Shown here: one piece after another, positions 22,256-35,100 of the stretch
Layout: each line of letters starts with the position of its first letter
Numbering within the stretch: position 1 is the first letter of the stretch
Assembly: GCA_030737835.1 (NCBI GenBank)
Contig: JAUJYN010000018.1
Location: 3,658,001 to 3,722,000 of the forward strand
Reading direction: 5' to 3'
Source: Acorus gramineus
Taxonomy: Eukaryota; Streptophyta; Magnoliopsida; Acorales; Acoraceae
Length of the DNA stretch: 64,000 nucleotides
Translations under genes and position numbers: made by a program
The notes under the pieces: generated by a model
What the model saw: the letters and a program-made list of their open reading frames with translations, nothing else
Told to the model about the DNA's origin: nothing
Databases searched by the model: none

Positions 22256-25200
22256 TGCCACGCCCCAGGGCGGCCGTCCCCGATACGTGGCAAATATAAA
22301 TAATATCAGCAGTCTATACAGGAGATCAATAAAATACTCTAAACAACATCGAAAATGACAACACAATCAATAATGTAGCTGACATAATATATATATACAT
22401 ATAGCGGAAGCTTAAACGACTGAGTCTGTAATTCAAAGACATATTACAGACCCGAATACATAATCAATTGTCCTGTGAGAGCCAATATAAACAAAGACAT
22501 CCAATACAAGTGTTGTGCCCAAGCACGGATAACAATACATACAAGCAAGAAGGGGATGCTGATGGCCTCTCACTCGCAGAACCCAAAACGTGACGCTGCT
22601 CCGCTACTGCTGTGATGCCTCGGGGAGCTCCTCCTTCAGATCCGACTCAGATACAACTGAAAGAAAAAGAATATACGAGGGGTGAGCCACACGCTCAGTG
22701 AATGGCACAATCTATGCCACACAACTCATATTAACTTTAAAATAATTAAAATCCCTAAACGAAAGTAACTGTACAAGACAGTGGGTCGTAACATCGCCGA
22801 CCCACCCCACCCTCACCCTCACCCTTTAGGGGGTGACATGGGCCTTTTGGGATAGACTAGACTGCTCTCCACCATTGGTCCACCAGTAGCCTCTCCCACA
22901 CTTCGTAGCCTCTACCTGGTATACTCCAACGATCAGCACCCTCCGACGCATCGGAGGTACCTACAGATGGGAGCCCTCTGTCAAGACAGCTTTCCAACGC
23001 CGGGGAGTCCCTACTCAAATCCAACAATGGGAGAAAACAGCCTACCCACACGGATACGATCCTCTTGGATCCGTCGTAATCGATTCCTAACATTTCTAAT
23101 GTCATGAATTCTCAAGAATTCCTCCAGGGCGCATAACTAAGATGCGGGGAATCATATATTATAACAACAAGGTAATAATATTCTCTAAGGCATGCTTGAA
23201 ACAATATATTCTCATTTTGATTTAAATAAATTAAACTAAATGGGCAACATGCATAGATCTAGGCTTTTCAAGCATGGGACATGGTGTCTAGGCATGTATG
23301 GGCCTCTATACATCATTGAACATCGATTACGAGACCGGACCCAACAACTATGGGAACGGTCGAACAACGAATGGGTCACGCGGCAATGTGTCTTCGCCTC
23401 ATCCTCACCAATATCATTCGTTAACCCTCTCCCGGGTAGCCTCTACCTGGTATACTCCCACGATCAGTACGCTCCCGAATGCATCGGTGGTACCTACGGA
23501 TGGGAGCCCTCTGTCAGGACAGCTTCAACCCGGCCTCTCCAACTCACCGCTCTACACCCTTGGTCCACCAGTAGCCCTTTCCCCGGGTAGCCTCTACCTG
23601 GTATATTCCCATGGTCAGTACGTTTTCGAATGCATCGGTAGTACCTACAGATGGGAGCCCTCTGTAAGGACAGCTGTAATCCCGAGAAGTTCCTACATCG
23701 GATCCAACGAAGGGGAGAACGATCACGTGTTTGCAAAGCGAACCCAATGAAAAATAACTACTCTCAATAATCACTTATCGAGATATCAAAACACAGGCAT
23801 AACCACAATCTATGCAACACAACTCATATTAACCTTAAAATAATTAAAGTCCCTAAACGGGAGTAACTGTATAAGCTAGTGGGTCGTAACCTCGCCGACC
23901 CACCCCTCCCTCACCCTCACCCTTTAGGGGTGACATGGGCCTTTTGGGACAGGCTAGACTACTCTCCCTAGAGGGGGGGGGGGATTGGAATCGAAGCACT
24001 CACCATTACCCGGGACCTCGTGCATCCCATCCGACGAGATCTGCTGGGTAAGAGCATTCAATATGGTGAGTAAACTACACAAATACACATGAAATTTAGT
24101 AGAAATACCAAATACTCGGACAAGCATGCATACGGACTCGCACACATGCCAGCACGCACGTACGCATGCGAGTCCGAGTGCCCCGACACCTACCCAAACC
24201 CTCGGGCAGCCACACGCATGGCCCCCCGCACGCGCACTCACGCATACGCACGCACGCACGCGCCCCAGCACCCTTGGCGCACTGTCGCGTGCCCGCCCGC
24301 GCGCCCAGGCGGGCTGTCGTGAGCGCGCGCATGCTTGCGCGCGCCTGCCCGCCCTCGCGTGCACTGCTCACCCGCATAGAACCCCGCGCATGCCCCAGCA
24401 CGCGCACGCGCGCACTGGCCCCCAGCCCCGCGCTCTCGCACGCTCGCTCGCACGCCTCGCGCGCACCCCCGCTCCCGCCAGCGCCCGCGCGCTCGTGCGC
24501 ACGCACCCTCACACGTCTGCGCGCCCGCCTGCGCGCGCACGGCGCAGACTGCCCCCAACGCTCGCCTAGCCTCTCCCAACCTCTTTTTAACCCTCCCCAA
24601 CCCCTCACACACACTCTAAGTCATCTACCTAACATGCATGACCTCCCCAACCCTCCCAACAGCCCTAAAAATCAAAAAGAAGGGGAAGAGGACTTACCAA
24701 AAGAGGGAAACGGAAAGGGGGAGATGCGGGGCTCTCGACGCACCCACGACCACCTCAACCACCACCACCACCACCACTACCTCTTCAGCCTCCTCAGCCT
24801 CCTTCTTGGCTGAAAATCAGGGGGGGAGAACAAGATATGAGAGGGTGCTTGAGAGAGAGGAGATCAACAACAACAACGAAACCTACACAAAGTTTTCCAT
24901 CACCTCCTCCTCCACCTTCTCCTTCTCTTTGAGGAATTAATACAAACACCTTGGGGGGCTTTGAAAGAGAGGAAGAGAGACCAAGAATCCCACGTTGGAG
25001 TGGGAGGGAGAGAGAGAGAGAGAGAGAGAGAGGAAGATATTTTGGGCACAAATAAATATCTAAAGAGGGATGGAAATGACCATTTCATCCCTGACTTAGA
25101 AATTCTGTACATGCTTCACTGGAACAGCCATAACTTCCTCAATATAGCTCCGAATTGCACAATTCTAGGTCCGTTGGAAAGCTAAGAAGATTATCTACAA

Positions 25201-25532
25201 CTTTTATGTTTATGCCAAGATCAAATAATCTCTCCAGCTATTCCGAAACGTGAGCTAAACATTGAATAGGGCTGCTACCAGAATTTTTCATCCCCGGAGT
25301 ATACTTGGTAAAATACCCATAACTTTTACTACATGAATCCAGTTGATCCAATTCCACTTTTGTATGAAAGCTAACTCGAAACTGAGCATCTCATTATAAA
25401 TTCATATTTAAACCTCTTCATCTTGGATTTTAACATAATCAAATCCAAATAGCAAATTGGAAATACATAACTTCAAGGAAAAATTATGTAGCCAATTTTC
25501 TCAATCAGAGCACTCCAAATGACACAGGCATA
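22256..25532 (-). repeat. LTR-B shared by E3 (as 5' LTR) and E4 (as 3' LTR)
   Basis: It begins TGCCACGCCCCAGGG directly after the E3 primer-binding site and ends GACACAGGCATAACA directly before the E4 polypurine tract (TTCTTCCCCCCTTAGG). It therefore serves as the 5' LTR of one internal region and the 3' LTR of the next. Length is 3,277 bp. Its partner is at 28278-31715. The order of internal modules differs between the two. Acceptor-like (24041) and donor-like GTAAGT (24697) signals are kept. Confidence 0.82.
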
Positions 25533-28277
25533 ACATTCTTCCCCCCTTAGGAAATTTAGTCCTCGAAATTTAAGGAAACCCAAAGGGAAGACCGAATATA
25601 GCAAGTATCACGCATAGACCTTTTGCTCCCAAGTGGTCTTCGCACCGGACTGGCGCTACCAACACACTATAATCAAAGGAACGGTCTTAGCGTGGAGCCT
25701 CTTCTCATGTTGTCCTTGACCTCGATCCACTGCTCCATGGACGACAAATCCACCTCGAGGATGAGGCGGTCGAACAGAATGACATGAGCAGGATCGTGGA
25801 CATAACGCCTCGGCCATGAGACAAGGACGACGTCGTGGGCATGAGCCAGCTATGGGGGAAAGGCTACATGATAAGCCACCTCCCCAATCCACTCAATGAC
25901 GAGAAACAGTCCCATTAAAGAGCCAACTCATCTTGCCCCGAACGCCGAAATGGAGGGTGCCCTTAAACCAGGACACCTTCTCAAAAATATGATCGCAAAA
26001 CCCAAAGGTTAGCTCCTGGCGACGATGACCTGCGTAGCCCTTCTGTCGGTTCTGGGAGGTGCAGATGTACACACGAACCAACCTGGCCACCGCAAGGTCA
26101 AACAACTAACATATGGCCCCTCCAACTGACGCCCCTCAACCGTCCCAACACAAGGGAGGTATAAAATCGCGCCTATAGAGTGCCTTTCACAGATCCATCT
26201 GGGTGCTCGAATGGCAGTCGTCTTGCAAGCATACCCCAACAAATGGGTGGTGCCTCACCCAACTGCCCTCATCATCGAGCACGCAGGCACTTAGCATGTC
26301 CTCCAAGGTCTGAATCGTCCTCTTTGCCCGGCTGTCCATCGACGGTGAAACGCTATACTTAAATGGAGGCTCACGCCAAAGCCTGTCAAGGCTGCGCTAC
26401 AACCTCAAAGTAACCCTCGCGTCTCAACCGAAAATAACGCCGACTGGAGTGCCATGAAGACAAACAATCGCGAAGGTGAAAACCCACGTCAAGGCGTCCA
26501 GAGACTCAATCAGTCAGATTAGGGAGGGAAGCACGGACTTAGTCAATCGGTCATTGATCACCTAGACGGCGTCATGACCCGAACGTGACATTAGCGAGTC
26601 CGCAACAATCCTTGATAACCCACTCCCACATGCACTGAGGAATCTCAATGGACTGACGCTTTCCACTCAATGACGATTCTTGAATTTTGCCCGAGGGCAT
26701 GCCAACCTGGGGAAACAAAGTCACCCATATCACCTTTTCATCGCACTACTAGCAATCTCTATGAAGACTACCCCAAAGTAGTCCATGAAAGCCCAATAAA
26801 CTTTTTGAGATCCACGAAGGCATCCGGTGCATTCGTCAACCGCGACGGTAGTACTTAAAGCTCGTAGTGCCTGAACGGTCACGAAAGGCCATCTACGGGA
26901 TGTCTAACTCCCGGATCTCCGACTTGTGGTACCCTTGTGCGAAGATCGATCTAACAGCAGACACTCGCTCCCAGAGCTGGTCAAACAGATCATCGATTCG
27001 CGGCAAAGGTAATTGATCTTCAACCTCCACGGGGAGATCAAAACAACACCTTGAACAATTAAGTCCAAATTCTGCTCCTCGAGCATGGCTGGCGCTCATG
27101 ATGACACTTACACGCTTCATAAGCTACTCAACCGCACTTAATCCACAAGACACGCAATAAGGGGTCGTCGAACCTCAACAATGCCTATGCGACGTCATCT
27201 ATCTGATAGGGCGGTTGAGTCCCATCACGAACGCTAGCATCGCGTCTCCTTATTTCCGACCAATGTGGGGCAAAACACGACAATATCCATAACTGTGCTT
27301 CACATGCCACCAGAGATAGGTCGCTCATCTATAACCATTGGAACTCCAGCATCCTGCACTCCATGGGCAGATTCATCACAGGGAGTCCACGCTCTCGACA
27401 TCATCCAGTAGCACTCTCCCGGTGTGGCCTCTACCTGGTAGCCTCCCAAGCCTACTATCTCTGCCATATGGGCGCACCAACAAGCATAGTACCTAGGAGC
27501 ACCTCACAGGGCTCTAGCCTCAACCGGGCAGCTACAGCTCACAATGATATATCGAAGCGACTCTAGATGCCACTATGGAACCCTGTCCACAAGCAATCGC
27601 CCACCAAGCTGCAATAGGATGCACCCAATCCCGATCGTACGCATCACCACTCGCTACAGCACCTTCCAAGTGAGAGGAAAATCCATCATCAATTTGATGC
27701 TTCAAAGGTATTCCTTGACTGGGAAAAGAACCTTGGGAGGGCACCATGAGCTCCCGATATAGGATATCCCGACAACCAAACAAGGAACACGGAGTACCCT
27801 AGCCCGGGTCTCAACGCTGACCCTGCAAGGCCCCTTAATCCTGAGTAGGAAGACTAGAAGAAGACATCATCCCTTAATGAGCAATACGCCACATCCTCAA
27901 CACTTTACACTGGCGCCGCACGCGAACTCCATGGTTACCAGCAATACCGATGCACGGGAAAGAAGCTCCATTTTCGAGACGCAATCTATACCTTAGAAAT
28001 TGCGACCAATTCATCACTATCACACTACTAGGCTAGAATCTCCTACCCAAGCCTTAATCCCACAACAAGGGATCCAACAACTGACCCTAACTAGTCGACC
28101 CAGTCGACAACTTAAGGGTGGGTCCAGGGGGTCACGTCCACGTCAACGGATGCGAGGAGGCATGTCAGCAACCTAAGATATACCTCTAAAACAAGAGTAC
28201 TCGGATGCAATCCTACGACTCATCATCTATACGACTAGACTTAGGCTCTGACAGGACCAGGCTCTGATACCAACTTT
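25533..28277 (-). pseudogene. E4 internal region (decayed gag-pol)
   Basis: From left to right on the plus strand there is a polypurine tract (25533-25548), chromodomain and integrase C-terminal sequence (about 25600-26110), integrase core traces (to about 26660), a reverse transcriptase trace ([10 protein letters not shown] near 27000), a stretch without recognisable domains (27120-27710), an LTR-like segment (27715-27835), another unclear stretch, a gag-start trace near 28160 and a primer-binding site (28259-28272). Identity to E2 is still plain in places, but the whole is a fossil. Confidence 0.75.
27715..27835 (-). repeat. LTR-A-like segment inside the E4 internal region
   Basis: About 120 bp (GACTGGGAAAAGAACCTTGG onward to GGCCCCTTAATCC) closely matches an LTR-A module found near 44170-44300 and 52100-52220. 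It has no LTR termini, so it is a captured or recombined fragment and not a separate insertion. Confidence 0.7.
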
Positions 28278-31200
28278 TGTCATGCCCCAGGGCGGCCGTC
28301 CCCGAGACGTGGCAATAATAAAATATCAGCTATCAATACCTGAGGTCAATAAAGACTCCAACAACAATACACAAGGTGGCAAAGCAAGATAATGATAACT
28401 GACTGAAAAGCGGAAGCATAATATATAAACAATGTCTGTAAATCAAAAACATTATTACAGACTCGAATACACAATCACTGTCCTGTGAGAGCCAAGTCTA
28501 GACCAAAGAAAATACAACCTGTGCCACATGCACGATTTACAATACATACATGACTCTAGGACTGCTGACAGCCTCGCACTCGCCACCCGCCGGAAGAACG
28601 CTCCACGCCCATAAGACCACGCCACAGGGAAGCTCCAACTCCACGCCCAACACTGCCCCTGAAAAGAAACAGTATGCAAGGGGTGAGCTACAAGCTCAGT
28701 GAGTGGCTGGAAACCAATCACCATACTACAGTTCAATACTCAAACAATTTCCTCACAAGGAAAACATGGGTGGAAACCCATGGATAACAGGGTCACGCGG
28801 CGGTGCGACCCACCTCACCCTTACCCTCACTCCCGGAGGGAGACTCTTGGGACTTTTGGGGAGAGACCATACCGTCGGTCGATGAGACCCGGAATTACTG
28901 GTCTACACAACACTACTGGATCATCTACATCTAGATATCTGCCCAACGATGTCCTTGAACATCGATTATGAGACCGGACCCAACAACTATGGGAACGGTC
29001 AAAAAATGAATGAGTCACGCGACGATGTGTCTTCACCTCATCCTCACCAATATCATTCGTTAACCCTCTCCCGGGTAGCCTCTAACTGGTATACTCCCAC
29101 GATCAGTACGCTCCCAAATGCATCGGTGGTACCTACGGATGGGAGCCCTCTGTCAGGACAGCTTCAACCCGGCCTCTTCAACTCACCGCTCTACACCCTT
29201 GGTCCACCGGTAGCCCTTTCTCCGGGTAGCCTCTACCTGGTATACTCCCATGGTCAGTACGTTCCCGAATGCATCGGTAGTACCTACAGATGGGAGCCCT
29301 CTGTAAGGACAGCTGTAATCTCGAGAAGTTCCTACATCGGATCCAACGAAGGGGAGAACGATCATGTGTTTGCAAAGAGAACCCAATGAAAAATAACTAC
29401 TCTCGATAATCACTTATCGAGATATCAAAACACAGGCATAACAAGAATCTATGCAACAACTCATATTAACCTTAAAATAATTAAAGTCCCTAAACGGGAG
29501 TAACTTTACAAGCTAGTGGGTCGTAACCTCGCCGACCCACCCCTCCCTCACCCTCACCCTTTAGGGGTGACATGGGCCTTTTGGGACAGACTAGACTGCT
29601 CTCCACCCTTGTCCACCAGTAGCCTCTCCCTCGCGTAGCCTCTACTTGGTATACTCCCACGATCAGCACCCTCCGACGCATCGGAGGTACGTACAGATGG
29701 GAGCCCTCTGTCAGGACAGCTTTCCAATGCCGGGGAGTCCCTACTCAGATCCAACGAAGGGGAGAAAACAGCCTACTCACACGGATACGATCCTCTTGGA
29801 TCCGTCGACAACGCTTTCTAACACTACTAATGTCATGAATTCTCAAGAATTCCTCCAGGGCGCATAACTAAGATGCGGGGGAAACATATATTATAACAAC
29901 AAGGTTATAATATTCTCTAAGGCATGCTTATACCAATATAATCTCATTTTGATTTAAATAAATTAAACTCAATGGGAAACATGCATAGATCAAGGCTTTT
30001 CAAGCATGGGACATGGTGTCTAGGCATGTATGGGCCTCTATACATGATACATGGATGTATATCCCTAGCATACAATGTCTAATATGGCATGGTTACATCA
30101 TATCAAAAGATGCATTATCAAGATATCTAGATATTATAGCTAGGGGGCCCCATCGATGAGCGACGCGCGTCTACGCGCGTCGAGCGCATCCCTAGAGGGG
30201 GGGATTGGAATCGAACCACTCACCATACCCGGGACCTCGCGCATCCCATCCGACGAGATCTGGAGGGTAAGGGCATTCAATATGGGGAGTAAACTACACA
30301 AATACACATGAAATTTACTAGAAATACCAAATACTCGGACAAGCATGCATACGGACTCGCACGCATGCGAGCACGCACGTACGCACGCGAGTCCGAGTGC
30401 CCCGACACCTACCCGAACCCTCGGGCAGCCACACGCATGGCCCCCCGCACGCGCACGCACGCATACGCACGCACGCACACGCCCCAGCACCCATGGAGCA
30501 CTGTCGCGCGCCTACCTGCGCGCCCGCGCGCACTACGCGCCTGCACAGAACCCCGCGTATGCCCCAGCACGCACACACACGCGCACTAGCCCCCAGCCCC
30601 GTGCCCAGACGCATGCCCATGCACACTGCCTCGCGCGCACCCCCGCTCGGGCCAGCGCCCGCGCACCCGCGCGCCTACTCCGCGCGCACCCCAGCGCTCG
30701 TGCGCACGTGCCCTCGCACGTCTGCGCGCCCGCCTGCGCGCAGTCTGCCCCCAACGCGCGCCCAGCCTCTCCCAACCTCTTTTTAGCCCTCCCCAACCAC
30801 TCACACACACTCTACCTCATCTACCTAGCATGCATGACCTCCCCAACCATCCCAATAGCCATTAAAATCAAAAAGAAGGGGAAGAGGACTTACCAAAAGA
30901 GGGAAACGGAAAGGGGGAGATGCGGGGCTCTCAACGCGCCCACGGCCACCTCAACCACCACCACCACCTCTTCAGCCTCCTCAGCCTCCTTCTTGGCTGA
31001 AAATCAGGGGGGGGAGAACAAGATATGAGAGGGTGCTTGAGAGAGAGGAGATCAACAACAACAACCAAACTTACACAAAGTTTTCCATCACCTCCTCCTC
31101 CACCTTCTCCTTCTCTTTGAGGAACTAATACAAACACCTTGGGGGGCTTTGAAAGAGAGGAAGAGAGACCAAGAATCCCACGTTGGGAGTGGAAGGGAGA

Positions 31201-31715
31201 GAGAGAGAGAGAAAGATATTTTGGGCACAAATAAATATCTAAAGAGGGATGGAAATGACCATTTCATCCCTGACTTAGAAATTCTGTACATGCTTCACTA
31301 GAACAGCCATAACTTCCTCAATATAGCTTTGAATTGCACAATTAAAGTTCCGTTGGAAAGCCAAGAAGATTATCTCCAACTGTCATGTTTATGCCAAGAT
31401 CAAATAATCCCTCCAACTATTCCGAAACGTGAGCTAAACATTCAACAGGGCTGCTGCCAGAATTTTTCATCCCCGGGGTATACTTGGTAAAATACCCATA
31501 ACTTTTACTACATGAATCCAGTTAATCTAATTCCAGTTTTGTATGAAAGCTAACTCGAAACTGAGCATCTCATAACAAACTCATATTTAAACCTCTTCAT
31601 CTTGGATTTTAACAAAATCAAATCCAAATACCAAATTGGAAATACATAACTTCGAGGAGAAAAATTATGTAGCCAAATTTTCAATCAGAGCGCTCCAAAT
31701 GACACAGGCATAACA
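28278..31715 (-). repeat. E4 5' LTR (LTR-B)
   Basis: Runs from TGTCATGCCCCAGGG, next to the primer-binding site, to GACACAGGCATAACA, 3,438 bp. It contains several copies of a roughly 140-bp unit built on GGTAGCCTCTACCTGGTA (near 29070, 29220 and 29635). Acceptor-like (30260) and donor-like GTAAGT (30893) signals are present. A GA-rich stretch lies near 31195-31215. Confidence 0.88.
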
Positions 31716-32108
31716 AGTATGCTTCCGAACGCATCGGTGGTACCTACGGATGGGAGCCCTCTGTCAGGACAGCTTTTCTAACACCGGGGAGTTCCTACAT
31801 CGGATCCAACGAAGGGGAGAACGATTCCACGCTCGCAATATCATTCGTTAGCCCTCTCCCGGATAGCCTTTACCTGGTACACTCCCACGATCAGTACGCT
31901 CCCGAACGCATCGGTGGTACCTACGGATGGGAGTCCTCTATCAGGACAGCTACAACCCGGGCCTCTTCAACACAGACGACATTGGGAGTAAACATTCCAT
32001 GTTCGCAAAGCGAACCCAATGGAAAAACACTACACTCGATAATCACATATTGATGATAGCGAACACTATTGTACTCCCACACGGTTGCGTCGCTCGGACA
32101 CAGGGGGG
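31716..32108 (-). repeat. LTR-B fragment
   Basis: Two copies of the LTR-B unit that carries GCATCGGTGGTACCTACGG (near 31730 and 31905), in the same orientation as the E4 LTRs. No terminus is present. It is probably the older LTR-B copy into which E4 was inserted. Confidence 0.7.
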
Positions 32109-35100
32109 TGTCACGCCCCAACTACCGGCTTAACAATCCGATAAGATAATGAATTCTCCTGAATTCCAAACGAGTGCATCGCTCGGATGCACGGGGCGAT
32201 TACATTGCTAGCGCTCTAACTAATAAGGTGCAACCCGACAGCGGGTCATGCCAACGCCTATTCTACTAGGCCTATCAGTTTTTAACATGCGCATATAAAT
32301 ATATCCAGGAGAATTTTATATCTAGCTATGTGCATGAACCATATGCACAATCATCTAATAATTATAGGGACACTCCCTAACATGGATTTACATCATAATA
32401 AATCATACAACATGCATACATGGTCATTAATCACATAAACATAGAAAATATACTCTAACATGCGTTGGATATCGCCAACTTAAAAGAAAGGGTCAAGCGC
32501 GATCTCGCGCACTAACAGGTGCATGCCAATATTCCAAACGAACCTGAGTCGAGTAGGAAATCGCATCTACTTACTCAGTTCGTTCATGTTATATATGTGT
32601 CACTTTTTAGCCTTCTGGTAACCATTGGAGCATTCTAGCAGTTTTTCAACTTTTTCATTTTTCGATCGGAACCGCTAAAATTTTGGACTTTTAGCTATCA
32701 TCCTGAGTTTGAGGACTCCGATTGAAAATCTAACTGCATATTATGTGTCCTGGTGCCATTTCAAGCCACTCACGAAAATTTCATCGAATTCCGGTAACGT
32801 TTCAGAATTTCACAGTTCTGAATCGTATCCGGGTTTTGACCGAGCGAAAAGTCATTGGGAGACTTGACTTGGTCAATGTGGGCCCATGACTTGGTCAACT
32901 ATTTTGTCTTCTAGTGTGGTTGGGTTGACCCAAGTCTAAGTGCACCTAAACCTCACTTAAACCTAATTTAATTCTAAGTGGTGAGTGTGTGAGTGTGTGT
33001 GTGGTGTGGCCCCCCTTTAAGTCCACGCCTAGACATAGTGCCCCCCCCCCCCCCACTATTCATCATCTTCTCCACTTCAAATCTCTCTCTCCCCTCTCTT
33101 TATTTCCTCCATATGACCTAGTAGTAAGTGTTGGATCAAGAAACCCTAGAAGGAGAAAAGAAAGGTGAGGACCCGATCTATCCATCCATGGTTTCATTTT
33201 CGAGTTCCCTCATGTGTGACCCCCTCTCATAGCCTCTTTTCTCCCCTGTTTTCAGCCCTTCCTTGGCTGAGTGGAGATCTAGGTGGTGGTGGTCTTGGAG
33301 GTGGCAAATCGGTGCGCGAAGAGCACCCGTTCTTCCTCCCCTTCCCTTCCTCTCCTTGGGTGAGTTTCTTTCCTTCCTTTTCTTGTTTAGATGCATGTTA
33401 GGAGGTGTTTTTTATTATGCATGGATGTTGGGTGGTTGGAGGGGGCTATTGGAGTTGTTAGGGTTGGCTCGGGTGCATGCGGGCTCACCGGCGCGCGTGC
33501 GCACAAGCCTGCGCGCACAGGAAGGCAGGCGCAGGCGGGCGAGCTGCGATCAGGCCGCTGGGCGCGTGCTGTCGGGCTCGCTGGGCGCGTACGTTCGGGC
33601 GCGCAGGGCGCAGTGCACGGCGTGCGCGCGGAGCGCTGCGTAGGGCCGCGTTGCGTGCGGTGTGCGCGGGGAGGCGAGCGGGCATGCGCGCGGGATGCGC
33701 GCGGGGTGTTGCGCTGGGGCGCAGTGCATGTGGGTGTGCGCACGAGGTGCTGCGCTGGGACGCAGTGCGCGCGGGTGCACCCGGGGCTGGACGCGCGGTG
33801 TGCGCGGGCATGCGCGAGCGTGCGCGCGGCGTGCGGCGGGTCTGGGAGTGCGGGCAGAGGCGCGGCAGCGCGTCTGGGCGCGCAGATTGGGGTGCGGCAG
33901 TGCGCCCGGGGCTCGGGCGTGCGTGCGTGCGTGCGCACCCGTTCGTGTGTGCGTGCGCACCCGTGCGGGTGGCCGTGCGCATGGCTGCCCGGGGGTGCGG
34001 GAGTGAGTCGGGGCACTCGGGCTCGCGTGCGTACGGGTCGTATGTATGCTTGTCCGAGTGTTGGGTATTTTTAGTATATTTTTGTATGTATATGTGTATT
34101 TTACTGACCGTGTTAAATACCTGTCTTGCAGATCTTGACGGACAGTCACGCGACGACCCGAGTATTGGTGAGTGGGACAATCCAACCCAGTTGGGAGGCG
34201 TATATGCTCTTAGGCGTGTATCGTCCTCCCCTGGGGCACCATAGTTTAATATTAACTTGTATAATATGTAATCCATGCAAGCATGATTGTTATGTAGTAT
34301 GCATGCCACCCTAGATCTTGTATGTTAGGGACTTGCACCCTTAGGATATGTGTAAGAGCCATGCATCCTGATACAATATTTTCATGCTAGAAAGCCCTGA
34401 CCTGTGCATGTTCCCATTTAGTTCAATTTATTTTAAATCAAATGTGAGTTATTTAGTAATGAGCATGCTTAGTGAATATTATAACCATGCGGTTATAATA
34501 CAGGCTTCCCCGCATCGTAGTTATGCGCCTTGGAGGAATTCACAAGAATTCATGACATTTAAATTGTTAGGAAGATGTTGCCGGCAGATCTGATTGGATC
34601 GTATACGTGTGGCTAGGCTGTTTCTGTTCCCTTCGTTGGATCCATATAGAGACTGCCCCAGCGTTAGACAGGCCGTCCTGACAGAGGGCTCCCATCAGTA
34701 GGCACCTCCTGATTTGGTTTCGGACTGTGCTGAATTGTGGGAGTAGACCAGGCGGGCTACGGAGTGGAGGAGAGACTATCGGTGGACCAAGGGTGATTAA
34801 CAGCCTAGTCAGTCCCAATAGCCGTGTCACCTATTGGAGGGTGAGGGTGTGGTGGGTCGGCGATGTTGCGACCCACTGGATTGTGTAGTTCCTGCCACTT
34901 TGAGGCTTTGAATAATTATTTGTGGTTAATATGAATTGTGATGCATGGGTTGTGCTATTCACTGAGCGTGTGGCTCACCCCTCACATATTTTTCTCCAGT
35001 TATCACTGAGTCAGATCTGAAGGAGGAGCTCCCCGAGGGAATTCATCAGTAGCGGAGCAGCGCCACGTTCCCGCGAGTGTTAGAGGCTATCAGCATCCCT

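Larger units (their letters stand above)
22256..31715 (-). mobile_element. E4: degenerate Ty3/gypsy chromovirus, minus strand
   Basis: Made up of the LTR at 22256-25532, an internal region at 25533-28277 and the LTR at 28278-31715. The internal region is short (2.7 kb against about 5 kb in E6) and heavily decayed, with many breaks. It is an old copy. No target duplication can be scored because the left LTR is shared with E3. The right flank is AGTAT. Confidence 0.8.
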
